DNA of 64,000 nt from Pseudemcibacter sp038106445 (GCA_038106445.1 JAYODU010000001.1:1-64000), one strand, 5' to 3'; positions 26,176 to 35,663 are shown, counted from the stretch's first letter. The notes: generated by a model not told the origin, from the sequence alone. A program made the numbers and translations.

Positions 26176-27129
26176 TTAAAGGCCCACGCTGCCCATATTT
26201 AAGAACTTCTGCTGGCGCATTTCTTTGATCTTATCAGCACTCATGGTAGAAAATTCAAGCAGTGCATTATCAATCGCTTTGCCAACAGCCTTCATTGTTT
26301 TCTCATGATCCCTGTGTGCGCCACCTATGGGTTCCGGTATCACTTCATCGACAACCTGCAATTTAAGTAAATCCTGTGCTGTAATTTTCAGGGCATTAGC
26401 AGCATCTTCGGCTTTTTCATTGGTGCGCCATAAAATGGATGCGCACCCTTCTGGCGAAATAACACTGTAAACCGCATGTTCCATCATCAGGACCTTGTTT
26501 CCAACGGCTAGGGCGACTGCACCACCTGATCCGCCTTCACCAACAATGATACTGATAAGAGGGACTTTCACTTCCAGACAGGCTTGTGTTGATCTTGCAA
26601 TCGCTTCCGCCTGGCCGCGTTCCTCGGCGCCAACACCGGGGTATGCACCAGCCGTATCAACAAAAGTTATGATCGGAATATTAAATTGATCCGCTAGTTT
26701 GAATAAGCGAATAGCTTTTCTAAATCCTTCCGGGCGGGCCATGCCGAAATTATGTTTGATTCTACTCTCTGTATCGCTGCCCTTTTCGTGACCAACCACC
26801 ATAACAGTCTGGCCCTTAAATCGGCCAATACCCCCAATAATAGCATGATCATCCGCATACGCACGGTCACCGGAAAGTGGCATAAAATCTGTAAATAAAT
26901 TACTGATATAATCTGATAAATGCGGGCGGTCAGGATGGCGGGCCACCTTGATTTTTTCCCAGGATGTCAATTTAGAATATGTTGAGCGTAGTAACTGGTC
27001 AAGTTTTTTTTCCAGTCTGTTTACTTCTTCGGCAATGTTAATTTCATCGCCGCTTTCTAAGCTTTGTATATCCCTGATCCGGCTTTCAAGTTCGGCAATT
27101 GATTTTTCAAAATCCAAATATGTTTGCAT
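26176..27129 (-). CDS. accA: Acetyl-CoA carboxylase carboxyltransferase subunit alpha
   Basis: Together with AccD, transfers the carboxyl group from biotin to acetyl-CoA, the committed step of fatty acid synthesis. The 317-residue protein has the expected start (YLDFEKSIAELESRI), VARHPDRPHLSDYI, ITFVDTAGAYPGVGAEERGQ and IVGEGGSGGAVALAVG, which bind the acyl-CoA, and the YSVISPEGCASILWR segment. Length is standard. It lies downstream of xerD by about 110 bases on the same strand and is convergent with secA, 31 bases apart. Confidence 0.97.
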   Translation of the reverse strand: MQTYLDFEKSIAELESRIRDIQSLESGDEINIAEEVNRLEKKLDQLLRSTYSKLTSWEKIKVARHPDRPHLSDYISNLFTDFMPLSGDRAYADDHAIIGGIGRFKGQTVMVVGHEKGSDTESRIKHNFGMARPEGFRKAIRLFKLADQFNIPIITFVDTAGAYPGVGAEERGQAEAIARSTQACLEVKVPLISIIVGEGGSGGAVALAVGNKVLMMEHAVYSVISPEGCASILWRTNEKAEDAANALKITAQDLLKLQVVDEVIPEPIGGAHRDHEKTMKAVGKAIDNALLEFSTMSADKIKEMRQQKFLNMGSVGL

Positions 27130-27240
27130 ATAAAATAACTTTACTATTTTCTCTAGCTATAAATTCTTGCAAAAAAGCCCTTATACCCCCTGAGGAAGAA
27201 AAAGGCGACTAAAAAAGGCATTAATAAATAAACAGAAATT

Positions 27241-28176
27241 CTATTTTACCAGTGGATGTTTGGATTGTACTAATGATTTCAGCCTTTCTTCCAGCACATG
27301 CGTGTAAATTTGGGTGGTGCTAATATCGGAGTGCCCAAGCATTTTCTGAACAGCTCTTAAGTCGGCCCCATTGGCCAGCAAATGTGTTGCAAAAGCATGT
27401 CTGATGACATGCGGGGAAAGCATAGCTGGTGATATGCCGACCGCAGTTCCAAGCGCCTTCAAAAGCTGCGAAAAACGATGTCGTGTCAAATGTCCTGTTA
27501 TGCCACGGGATGGAAATAGCCATTTATTATTTTTACCGTATTTAAAATTTCCGTTAGAATCTTTCGCGGATGCCATGACGTCAATATATCTGATCACCGC
27601 GACTAGGGCGCGCCCACTTAAGGGGACAAGTCTTTCTTTATCACCCTTACCCCTGACATAAATATAGGTTTCACCACTCCTGAACACCGCTCTTGGCAAC
27701 CCGACCAGTTCGGATACACGTAACCCCGTCGCATAGAGAACTTCCAAGAGTGCCCATAGCCGCACATCAGCAAACTCATTGGTTTGGTTTGCCTTATTTT
27801 CCGCCTCTTCCAACAATATGGAAACCTGCTGTTCAGTAAGTAGTTTAGGAAGCGACCTTCCGATGCGCGGGCTTTCAAGGTCAGCACAGGGATTATCGTT
27901 GCGAACACCTTCCGCAAAAAGAAATTTATAAAATTGTCTAAGACAAGAAAGTTTCCGCGCAGCGCTGCTGGAGGCAAATTCATTTTTCTTAAGCATTGAC
28001 AGATACTTACGCAAATCATCCTTGGTTGCATTTTTAAGGATATTGTTTGAAATCTGAGGAACACTTGCCATGAATTGTTCCAGGTCGCGACGATAACATT
28101 CTATAGTATTGATCGAAGCAGCACGTTCTGTAAGGATCATTTCCAGAAACCGGTCTATCAGCACTTGGTCCTGCAT
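27241..28176 (-). CDS. xerD: Site-specific tyrosine recombinase XerD
   Basis: Resolves chromosome dimers at dif together with XerC. The 311-residue protein has the N-terminal SAM-like DNA-binding domain and the catalytic set: Arg in LYATGLRVSELVGL, Lys near YVRGKGDKERLVP, HxxR in HVIRHAFATHLL, His in LGHSDISTTQIY, and the nucleophilic Tyr in IYTHV. XerD rather than XerC is supported by the accA and aroK neighbourhood. Its ATG overlaps the stop of the upstream large gene (TGATG), so it is probably co-transcribed with it. Confidence 0.93.
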   Translation of the reverse strand: MQDQVLIDRFLEMILTERAASINTIECYRRDLEQFMASVPQISNNILKNATKDDLRKYLSMLKKNEFASSSAARKLSCLRQFYKFLFAEGVRNDNPCADLESPRIGRSLPKLLTEQQVSILLEEAENKANQTNEFADVRLWALLEVLYATGLRVSELVGLPRAVFRSGETYIYVRGKGDKERLVPLSGRALVAVIRYIDVMASAKDSNGNFKYGKNNKWLFPSRGITGHLTRHRFSQLLKALGTAVGISPAMLSPHVIRHAFATHLLANGADLRAVQKMLGHSDISTTQIYTHVLEERLKSLVQSKHPLVK

Positions 28177-30215
28177 CAGAATCCATTGGCGACGAGCGCC
28201 TCTATCGCCACACTTCGCGCTTCCTGTTCTAGTCCCACACTTCTAAGCAGTCGGACAACCGCGCTTAAACCCGAAGCATCAAGACTGCCCGGTCCGTCCT
28301 GCCCCATCGCAATTAAGCTTAGAAGCACCGCTTCCCCGGGCTTGTTTTCTCCTACTGCTCTAATCATTTCGCGCCAAACCGCCAAGGGTATTGATTGAAT
28401 GCCTGCCATATGATTTTCCGTAATAAGTTCAGCCCATTTATCATCCGCCACAGCGTAGCCAAATGCTTCTGCCAGTGCGTAAAATAGTGTCGCTTTGGCA
28501 TCTTTGTTTTCGGGAGAAAGCACCATCTGACCATTCCACCATAGATTCAAAATGCTGTCTGACCACGGAATGTCACCCGGTTCTGAAGCCAGCATCGCTA
28601 AAGGCCAGATATTAATCAGCGCTCTTGTTGCTTCCGCGTCACCGCCTGCCGCTGCGCGGCGCGCAAAATCATACCACCCAATAGCACTGTCCTTTTCACC
28701 GGCCAGAATAAGTCCACGGGAAATATGATGGGCGTGATTTATCAAACGTGTCGAAGGGCTGATTGATTTTAAAGTCTCGCTGTTCAGAGCCGCTTTTCGG
28801 GGAATATCTGTACTTTCACGCGCACGTTCCCATATGGCTTCAAGAATTTGTGCTTTTTCAACATCGTCAGCTTGCTTGGATGCGGCCTGATACAGGAGTG
28901 CGTCGGCAAGTGGTCTGTCATCAAATTCCGCCATGCGCACAGCACTATTATATTCTGCAATCGAAAATTCCTGCAGATCATAAATATTTCGAAGTGCGTT
29001 AGCTGTCACTCCTCCGAAAAGATAACTTCTGGCGGCAGCCTGAAATCTGTTTTCAGCGGGCATATTAGGATTGATAACAAGAGCACTTATGATAAGCGGA
29101 TCACTTGCTTCAATTAAATTGGCATCAATTGGCTGATCCAGAAAAGTCCAGATGGCATAATTTATTGGCTCAAGGGAAGTCAGACCACCGCTAAAAAAAG
29201 TGCCGCGTGTTTCTGGCGGCTCCATAAGCCTTCCAAGAAGATCATTAAATACAAAATCGATATTTCCCTGTTCATTTAACATATCAAGTGCTATTTGTGC
29301 GCCTACATTATCTTCCTGAAGGACACGACAGAACGCTTGCATTTTAAGCCAGAATTTATCATCCCCGGAAAGTTCATTGTCCTGCGTTATAGAATTCGAA
29401 GGGAACCGGTTGTTTCTGTTTTGGCTATCGGTAAAACTGGACTGTATTTGCTGTGACATTTGACAGGCACCGATAAAATCGCCGCCCAACATAAGGATTT
29501 CAGCATTTTGCTGTTCCGGGTTTAACATCTGCTCAGGCAGATTTTGAATATATAATACAAGATCCTCAAGATTTCCTCTTTCTATAAGTTCCCGGAGCCT
29601 CATATTTATAAACTGTTTAAGCAAATCCTCGTCAAATGACGTATTTCTGCGATTAAAGCGGCGATTGTCAAGTTCATCAGGATCCGTATCCCCATCAATG
29701 ATCGGTATTCCTGTTGGAGACGTAGCCGTGGATAAAAGAAGCTTTCTTGCTATCGCATCCATTGCCGGTGACCGCATTGGTAAATTGAGAACATTCATCA
29801 GCATTTGTATTTTAGCGATGTCAGATGGTTGCCAGATATTTTTTGCCATCCCCCCCATAGATTGACTTAGCGTTCCATAAGCAGTGTCGTCCTGTTCTTC
29901 TGATTGCGATATAACCTCTTGCTCAAAAGGCTGGGCATTTTGAGGATCATTTGATAATCCGGGTAGATTGTTAAGTCTATCTTCGGCTCTGTCCACTATT
30001 TCAGAATCGTTGGGAAAATAGGGCGCAGGAACACCTGCAGGAAATAATATCGATTTTGGTGGCTCTTCAGCGTCTCTTGCCTGTGGGTCAATTATTTGCT
30101 CCTGGGCATAAGACGCAAAACCGCCAAAGCATGCTAAAATTAGAACAGAAATCCCTGACTTTCTAGATATTGCCCTAGCTTGTTTTAGAAGAATTTCCCA
30201 CCGAGATATTTTCAT
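28176..30215 (-). CDS. Large exported protein of unknown function
   Basis: A 679-residue protein whose N-terminus has a basic start, a hydrophobic core (ISVLILACFGGFASYA) and a likely signal peptidase site before QEQII. The mature part is rich in Asn, Gln, Asp and Glu, then becomes alpha-helical with weakly repeated segments such as RFQAAARSYLFGG and YDFARRAAAGGDAEATRAL, which suggests helical-hairpin (TPR/Sel1-like) repeats. No catalytic motif is visible. A long exported protein of this kind beside xerD and opposite aroK is common in alphaproteobacteria and is often left as hypothetical. It starts 22 bases after a small membrane-peptide gene and is coupled to xerD. A periplasmic scaffold role is only a guess. 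Confidence 0.75.
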   Translation of the reverse strand: MKISRWEILLKQARAISRKSGISVLILACFGGFASYAQEQIIDPQARDAEEPPKSILFPAGVPAPYFPNDSEIVDRAEDRLNNLPGLSNDPQNAQPFEQEVISQSEEQDDTAYGTLSQSMGGMAKNIWQPSDIAKIQMLMNVLNLPMRSPAMDAIARKLLLSTATSPTGIPIIDGDTDPDELDNRRFNRRNTSFDEDLLKQFINMRLRELIERGNLEDLVLYIQNLPEQMLNPEQQNAEILMLGGDFIGACQMSQQIQSSFTDSQNRNNRFPSNSITQDNELSGDDKFWLKMQAFCRVLQEDNVGAQIALDMLNEQGNIDFVFNDLLGRLMEPPETRGTFFSGGLTSLEPINYAIWTFLDQPIDANLIEASDPLIISALVINPNMPAENRFQAAARSYLFGGVTANALRNIYDLQEFSIAEYNSAVRMAEFDDRPLADALLYQAASKQADDVEKAQILEAIWERARESTDIPRKAALNSETLKSISPSTRLINHAHHISRGLILAGEKDSAIGWYDFARRAAAGGDAEATRALINIWPLAMLASEPGDIPWSDSILNLWWNGQMVLSPENKDAKATLFYALAEAFGYAVADDKWAELITENHMAGIQSIPLAVWREMIRAVGENKPGEAVLLSLIAMGQDGPGSLDASGLSAVVRLLRSVGLEQEARSVAIEALVANGF

Positions 30216-30237
30216 CTGTACACCCCTGCTTCAAATA

Positions 30238-30378
30238 TTAATTTGGAAAAGCATCATCAGGCAGCGTTTTTTCAATACGTTGGGTTGGAGCCGGAATATC
30301 AGCGGTCATTAAATAAATCCCCGCCCCTATAATGGAAACGATGATCGCGATAATCAGAATAAGCCACAATTTTGCCAT
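30238..30378 (-). CDS. Small membrane peptide of 46 residues
   Basis: The frame starts at an ATG (30378) with AAGG about ten bases upstream and ends at a TAA (30238). The peptide is a single membrane helix (LWLILIIAIIVSIIGAGIYL) followed by a short tail, TADIPAPTQRIEKTLPDDAF. The tail DIPAP, then a Glu-Lys pair, then Pro and Asp near the end, looks like that of small conserved peptides I recall at the aroK / xerD junction in alphaproteobacteria. It is 22 bases upstream of the large exported protein on the same strand, so the two are probably one transcription unit. Function unknown. Confidence 0.7.
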   Translation of the reverse strand: MAKLWLILIIAIIVSIIGAGIYLMTADIPAPTQRIEKTLPDDAFPN

Positions 30379-30523
30379 TGGTATATTTACCTTAGTAATA
30401 TTATATATAAATTCAATTCAATAACTCATCATACTAACTATGTTTTGATGCAACGTAAAGCTTGCGAAGAAATATGTTTATTTCGTGGCTAAAGGTGCTA
30501 AAGACATGTAAATAGAAGATATA

Positions 30524-31201
30524 ATGAATAATTTGAAAAGAAAAATAAAGAAAAACCCTGCACCACGCCTCAGATACCCCCTTCGCAAGAGTATCTCGCT
30601 TGTAGGATTAATGGGCAGTGGCAAAACCACGATCGGCGTACGTCTTGCCAGACGGCTGAATATGAAATTTGTGGATAGTGACCACGAAATCGAGCTAGCA
30701 GCCAGCCATACAGTTTCAGAAATATTTGAAAAATTTGGTGAAGAGGATTTTCGCAAAGGAGAGCGGCGTGTCATAAAGCGCCTGATAACGCAGGAAAGTA
30801 AAATCGTTCTTGGCACTGGCGGTGGGGCCTTTATGGATCCCAAAACAAGGGGGCGGCTCAAACGACATACAATTGTAATCTGGCTTAAAGTTGATGTTGA
30901 CTTGCTCGTGGAGCGGACATCAAAAAGGGATACACGACCACTTCTGCAAAAAGGAAATCCAAGAAAAATTCTTCAGAAATTAACAGAAGAACGTTATCCG
31001 GTTTATAAAGAAGCCCACATTGTTATCGAAAGCGGGCAGGAACCCCATGATAAGGTGGTAATTGATATTATTTGGAAACTGAATAAATATCTTGCTATTG
31101 AGAAAAAAAAGTATCAAAAGCGCATGGCGCGTAAAAAAGCCATGATGAAAAGGAACGCCGAAAAAAAAGGCGAAAAGGAAAATGCAGACAACAACAGTTG
31201 A
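30524..31201 (+). CDS. aroK: Shikimate kinase
   Basis: Phosphorylates shikimate in the common aromatic pathway. The 225-residue protein has the P-loop GLMGSGKTTIG (about 28-38), the shikimate-binding DSDHEIE, the GEEDFRKGERRVIKRL helix, LGTGGGAFM, and the lid region ERTSKRDTRPLL. It is longer than most shikimate kinases because of a very basic C-terminal tail (EKKKYQKRMARKKAMMKRN) of about 40 residues. The last 20 bases overlap the start of aroB. aroK-aroB pairing is classical. Confidence 0.95.
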   Translation: MNNLKRKIKKNPAPRLRYPLRKSISLVGLMGSGKTTIGVRLARRLNMKFVDSDHEIELAASHTVSEIFEKFGEEDFRKGERRVIKRLITQESKIVLGTGGGAFMDPKTRGRLKRHTIVIWLKVDVDLLVERTSKRDTRPLLQKGNPRKILQKLTEERYPVYKEAHIVIESGQEPHDKVVIDIIWKLNKYLAIEKKKYQKRMARKKAMMKRNAEKKGEKENADNNS

Positions 31202-32276
31202 TCTTGGAAGCAGAAGTTACGAAATTCTGATCGGTGAAAATTTACTTGATAGCGCCGCAGAACATATTCTGCCTTTTCTTAAGCGTAAAAAAACAGTGAT
31301 CATAACAGATGAAAATGTTGCAATACATCAGTTATCCAGACTTGAAAAAAGCTTAAAAAAGTCAGATATCCGTTTTGATACAATCATCCTGCCGGCTGGC
31401 GAAACAACAAAATCATTTAAGCAGTTTCAAAACCTGCTGGAGCAGCTCATAAAAATGCGTCTTGAACGCAGTGATACTATTATCGCATTCGGCGGCGGCG
31501 TTATTGGTGATCTTGTTGGTTTTGCAGCGAGCGTATACTTGCGGGGAATTAATTTTATTCAAATACCAACCAGCCTTCTGGCCCAGGTCGATAGTTCCGT
31601 TGGTGGCAAAACAGGTATAAATAGCAGACATGGTAAAAACCTTATTGGTGCCTTTCATCAGCCTCAGTTGGTCATAATTGATGTCACCAGTCTTGAAACA
31701 CTTGAGCGCAGGCATGTTATTGCCGGATATGCCGAAATTGTCAAATACGGCCTTATTAACGATTCGGGTTTTTTTGGCTGGCTTGAACAAAATGGTGATG
31801 CCCTTATTGCCGGAAACCACAGCGCCCGGATTGAGGCAATCCGAAAAAGCTGTGCTGCCAAAGCTGCCATTGTCTCAGCCGACGAAAAAGAAGCCGGCGT
31901 ACGTGCGCTTCTTAATCTTGGCCATACATTTGGACATGCCCTTGAAGCAGAAAATGGATATCGCGACAACCTATATCACGGTGAAGCGGTTGCAATGGGT
32001 TGCGTCCTTGCTTTTCAGCTTTCGCATAAAATGGGCTTATGTCCGAAAAAGGACGTGGAAAAAGTCGAAGCACATTTCAAAAATTTTATGGTCAAGGATA
32101 TTTCCCAGTATTCATTTAATATAGATCATCTTCTACATAATATGAGGGGGGATAAAAAAATGACAGATGGCAAGCTTACATTTGTGCTTGTGCGCGGTAT
32201 AGGGCACGCCTTTCTGTCAGATGCCGTGGACATGAATGATGTTAAAGCCATTCTTGGCGACGCAATAGGAAGGTAA
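31182..32276 (+). CDS. aroB: 3-dehydroquinate synthase
   Basis: Converts DAHP to 3-dehydroquinate, the second step of the shikimate pathway, using NAD and a divalent metal. The 364-residue protein shows the NAD-binding IIAFGGGVIGDLVGFAAS, the substrate loop VDSSVGGKTGINSRHGKNLI, and the metal ligands including Glu in AGYAEIVKYGL and the His residues of LGHTFGHALE and YHGEAVAMG. Length is normal. The start lies inside the 3' end of aroK (20-base overlap), so the two are translationally coupled, and the CorC-like gene follows after 11 bases. Confidence 0.96.
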   Translation: MQTTTVDLGSRSYEILIGENLLDSAAEHILPFLKRKKTVIITDENVAIHQLSRLEKSLKKSDIRFDTIILPAGETTKSFKQFQNLLEQLIKMRLERSDTIIAFGGGVIGDLVGFAASVYLRGINFIQIPTSLLAQVDSSVGGKTGINSRHGKNLIGAFHQPQLVIIDVTSLETLERRHVIAGYAEIVKYGLINDSGFFGWLEQNGDALIAGNHSARIEAIRKSCAAKAAIVSADEKEAGVRALLNLGHTFGHALEAENGYRDNLYHGEAVAMGCVLAFQLSHKMGLCPKKDVEKVEAHFKNFMVKDISQYSFNIDHLLHNMRGDKKMTDGKLTFVLVRGIGHAFLSDAVDMNDVKAILGDAIGR

Positions 32277-32287
32277 GCAAAAACCAA

Positions 32288-33559
32288 ATGGAAGCTGAAC
32301 TTATTTCGGCAATCGCCATTATAATTTTTCTGATAATTTTTTCGGGTTTTTTTTCAGGCTCCGAAACCGGTCTGACGGCTACTTCTGCTTCAAATATGCA
32401 TAAAATGGCCAAAGAAGGGAACGAACGGGCATCCTTGGTCGAAAAACTTTTAGGTGATCCGGAAAGCTTGATTGGTGCCATACTGCTTGGGAATAACCTT
32501 GTAAATATTCTTGCATCCGCAATGGCCACCTACATATTTATTGAGCTGTTCGGTGAGATTGGCGTCGTGTATGCGACTTTTGCAATGACCGCACTTGTTC
32601 TTATTTTTGCTGAAGTGATGCCGAAAACCTATGCTATTTCTAATCCGGAGAGAGTGGCGTTAAAGGTTGCCCCAATTATAAATATTTTTGTTCTAATTTT
32701 ATCGCCCGTGGTACGGCTGATCCGGATTATCGCCTGGAAAACACTGCGCTTGATAGGGGTAAAGGCTGAGCAAAATCAACGTGTTTTAAGCCCTCATGAT
32801 GAAATTCGCGGCGCCATTGATTTACAAGCGCATGAAGGGGGTATTATTAAAGAACATAAAGACATGCTTGCCGGCATTCTGGATCTGGATGAAATCAGCC
32901 TCGAAGATGTTATGATACATCGCAAGAATGTTGAAACCATTAATGTTGATGACAAAATAGAAGATATCCTGCAGCAGATAATTTCAAGCCCCTATACAAG
33001 GCTCCCCATGTGGGAAAATAACCAGGATAACGTCATTGGCGTCATTCACGCCAAGGACATTCTTAGAATAACCAAAAAGAATGACGGAATTCTTACACAC
33101 GAAACCTTACGGGAAATTGCTATTGAACCCTGGTTTGTTCCGGAAACTACAAGCCTGCGCGAACAGCTTAAAATGTTTCTGGACAAGAAAGCGCACTTCG
33201 CAATCGTAGTCGATGAGTATGGTGCATTAATGGGTATTATTTCACTGGAAGATATTCTTGAAGAAATCGTCGGTGATATTGCAGATGAGCATGACACACA
33301 TTATAGCGAGATAAATGTACTTAACTCGGGCGATATTCTTGTTGACGGATCCACAACTATCAGGGATTTAAATCGTCAGTTTAACTGGAAGTTAAGTGAT
33401 GAAGAGGCAACAACAATTGCCGGCTATATAATTGATCATGCGGAAGTTATCCCGCTTCCTGGGCAGTCCTATGAAGTTGACGGGTTTACGCTTGAGGTTA
33501 TGAAAAGAAAAAGAAACCAGATTACGCAAATTAAGATAAAACCACCTATAGCAAACTGA
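32288..33559 (+). CDS. HlyC/CorC family membrane protein (DUF21, CBS pair, CorC domain)
   Basis: Putative cation exporter or regulator related to CorC/CNNM magnesium proteins. The 423-residue protein begins with an N-terminal DUF21 domain of four hydrophobic segments (FSGFFSGSETGLTATS is the family signature near residue 20), followed by a CBS domain pair (about 190-320, with PYTRLPMW and VDEYGALMGIISLEDILEEI) and a CorC/HlyC C-terminal domain (LVDGSTTIRDLNRQF onward). It follows aroB by 11 bases. A role in magnesium or cobalt efflux is inferred from the family. Confidence 0.9.
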   Translation: MEAELISAIAIIIFLIIFSGFFSGSETGLTATSASNMHKMAKEGNERASLVEKLLGDPESLIGAILLGNNLVNILASAMATYIFIELFGEIGVVYATFAMTALVLIFAEVMPKTYAISNPERVALKVAPIINIFVLILSPVVRLIRIIAWKTLRLIGVKAEQNQRVLSPHDEIRGAIDLQAHEGGIIKEHKDMLAGILDLDEISLEDVMIHRKNVETINVDDKIEDILQQIISSPYTRLPMWENNQDNVIGVIHAKDILRITKKNDGILTHETLREIAIEPWFVPETTSLREQLKMFLDKKAHFAIVVDEYGALMGIISLEDILEEIVGDIADEHDTHYSEINVLNSGDILVDGSTTIRDLNRQFNWKLSDEEATTIAGYIIDHAEVIPLPGQSYEVDGFTLEVMKRKRNQITQIKIKPPIAN

Positions 33560-33916
33560 TTAATTTTTCTTTTTTACAATATCGAGCATTTTTTTTATTT
33601 TTTTCTCGTCCATATTGCGAATATCACGGTTAAGCAGATTTACCAGTTCCGTTGCTTCCGCACTAAGCCCCGACGTATCAACAACCATGCGCGGATGTGA
33701 AAGTCTTGCTAGATTTTCAAGTTCTTCTGCTTCGTCCCAGATAATGTTGAAAAAACTTATTATCTGTTGAATAAGTGCCCATGACGGGCGTCCGCGATGA
33801 CCGTGTTCAAGTGCTGAAAGATACGCGGGGCTAATCGCCAGTTTTTTTGCCATTTGTTTTTGGCTGATACCTCTTGCTTTTCTGAGCTCACGTACTTTTT
33901 CACCAAATGGGGTCAT
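33560..33916 (-). CDS. XRE-family helix-turn-helix transcriptional regulator
   Basis: A 118-residue DNA-binding protein with an N-terminal XRE/cro HTH at about residues 5-60, including VRELRKARGISQKQMAKKL and SPAYLSALEHGHRG. The C-terminal half is helical and ends in a Lys-rich stretch. Its start overlaps the Smr gene stop by four bases (ATGA), and its stop abuts the convergent CorC-like gene. The Smr / HTH pair beside mltA is common in alphaproteobacteria. The regulated genes cannot be told from the sequence. Confidence 0.88.
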   Translation of the reverse strand: MTPFGEKVRELRKARGISQKQMAKKLAISPAYLSALEHGHRGRPSWALIQQIISFFNIIWDEAEELENLARLSHPRMVVDTSGLSAEATELVNLLNRDIRNMDEKKIKKMLDIVKKKN

Positions 33917-34467
33917 GGTTTCCTCTTTAATACAACATAGAGGGCACCGGTACCGCCATCACTTTGTCGTGCTTCCTGAAAGGTCAGGATTAAATGACGC
34001 ATGGAACCACCGGAAAGCCATATGGGCACCTCGCGTCTAAGCGCACCTTTATTATCTTCAAAATCACCGTATGCGAATTTTTCATAATCAGATTTAGGGC
34101 CGCCCTTTCCCGTGATGACCAGCAATACCCGCTTGCCCTTAAATTGTGCTCGTTCAAGATATGTCAGGAGTTTTTCATGAGCCTGCATACGCGTCATACC
34201 ATGTAAATCAATTTTTCCGTCTATTGCCACTTTTCCCCGCGCTAGTTTCTTGCCCCAGTTACTATCCTTTTTTTCAAGGCTTTCGTGGTTGGATAATATT
34301 GCTCTTTGTTCCGGCTTAAACTTACTTCTGGTCGGAATTCTGATTTTATATTCTGCTGGTTCATTAAGCACATCATTTCCGTCAACCGCTGCATTCGTTT
34401 TTTTTATGTCTCTCGTATAAAGTTTCCAAAGACGTTTCTCATCAGCTGTTAATTTTCGGCCCGCCAT
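33913..34467 (-). CDS. Smr domain protein
   Basis: A 184-residue protein with a C-terminal Smr domain (about 95-180): DLHGMTRMQAHEKLLTYL, VLLVITGKGG and the final GGTGALYVVLKRK. Smr domains act as nucleases on nicked or branched DNA or on RNA; here the HGMT/TGKGG motifs of the domain are intact. The N-terminal half is basic and unstructured-looking. It overlaps its neighbours MltA (one base) and the HTH regulator (four bases), forming a tight operon Tim44-like / mltA / smr / HTH. Confidence 0.92.
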   Translation of the reverse strand: MAGRKLTADEKRLWKLYTRDIKKTNAAVDGNDVLNEPAEYKIRIPTRSKFKPEQRAILSNHESLEKKDSNWGKKLARGKVAIDGKIDLHGMTRMQAHEKLLTYLERAQFKGKRVLLVITGKGGPKSDYEKFAYGDFEDNKGALRREVPIWLSGGSMRHLILTFQEARQSDGGTGALYVVLKRKP

Positions 34468-35663
34468 CAGATTTCAGGTTCTTCCGGCACAAATAATTGT
34501 CGTACTACGCTATTGGGCACAAGAATAAAATACGTTCCGACATCTTTCATCGGGCCTGCTTTTAATTCGGCCTGATCTCCTATGCCCCAATAGACATCAC
34601 CGCGAACCTGCCCTTTTATGGCTCCGCCTGTATCCTGTGCAACAACAAGGCGGTTAAGATGCGGGGTAAGGTTTATTTCTCCTGTCTCTGTACTTGTTTC
34701 AATAGCGGTTTCAAGCCACAAGGGTGCACCAAGAGAGATATAAGACCGGTCAACCGCAAGCGAACGCCCCGGCGTAAGTCCGACACCAAGGCTGCCTACC
34801 GGTTTGTCTTCGTCCCGTTCTTGGAAAAAGACATAGGACGGGTTTTTCCACATAAGCTCATCCGATTTTTCAGGATTTTTTTCCATCCAGTCAAGAATTG
34901 CCTGTAACGACATATCTTCCCGGTTTATATCCCCACTTTGAATAAGAAACTGACCGATTGCGCGGTAAGGCCGGCCATTTCGCTGGGCATATCCAAAATG
35001 TGCTATTTCACCATTTTCAAGTTCTATAAACCCGGATCCTTGTATTTGCAGAAAAAAAGTTTCTTCCGGCTTTTTAAGCCAGACGAGTTCTAATTGCTGG
35101 TTTTCAAGCGCACCCTGTTCAATTGTTTTTCTGTCTTTATACGGTACAAATTTATTGTCTTTTATTTCCCCCACGATGGATCTGCCGCTCAGGCTTTGGT
35201 CAAATTCACCAAGATTTATCGCCTGAAGATCAGCTGGAACCATATAAAGCGGCGCTGTGTATTCATCCGTTCTTGTTCTTGAACCCTTATAGAGCGGCGC
35301 ATAATAACCCGTAAATAATCCCGGCTCCTGATCGCGAAAAGAAAGTGGTGTAAAATTTTCTTCAAAAAATTTTTTCGCGGCAACCGGGTCAATTTCAAGT
35401 GAGGCCCTGCAAATGGGCTTCCAGTCAGACGCAATGCCAAAATCATTTTGTGCTCTATCGTCAGGATATTTCAATAACCGCTCGCAGGATATCTGAAATG
35501 CCTCTAAAGCTTGTGCGTGATTATCATCATCCCAGCCCTTAAGCTGTGAAAATGTCACCTGTTGATATGGCAAAGGTATAATTTCAGGTTCCGGTTTAAC
35601 TAGAATAACCACCGCCATCATAAAAAGCCCTAAAAATAGTGCGGCGGTTATTAAACGTATCAT
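34467..35663 (-). CDS. mltA: Membrane-bound lytic murein transglycosylase A
   Basis: Cleaves the glycan strands of peptidoglycan, forming anhydro-muropeptides, in the periplasm. The 398-residue protein has a hydrophobic N-terminus (AALFLGLFMMAVVILV) acting as signal or anchor, without a clear lipobox. It then has the MltA domain with GLFTGYYAPLYKGS, FFLQIQGSGFIEL, YAQRNGRPYRAIG, and the 3D (Asp-Asp-Asp) domain with LVVAQDTGGAIKGQVRGDVYWG. Its start is preceded by the Tim44-like gene. Confidence 0.93.
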   Translation of the reverse strand: MIRLITAALFLGLFMMAVVILVKPEPEIIPLPYQQVTFSQLKGWDDDNHAQALEAFQISCERLLKYPDDRAQNDFGIASDWKPICRASLEIDPVAAKKFFEENFTPLSFRDQEPGLFTGYYAPLYKGSRTRTDEYTAPLYMVPADLQAINLGEFDQSLSGRSIVGEIKDNKFVPYKDRKTIEQGALENQQLELVWLKKPEETFFLQIQGSGFIELENGEIAHFGYAQRNGRPYRAIGQFLIQSGDINREDMSLQAILDWMEKNPEKSDELMWKNPSYVFFQERDEDKPVGSLGVGLTPGRSLAVDRSYISLGAPLWLETAIETSTETGEINLTPHLNRLVVAQDTGGAIKGQVRGDVYWGIGDQAELKAGPMKDVGTYFILVPNSVVRQLFVPEEPEI

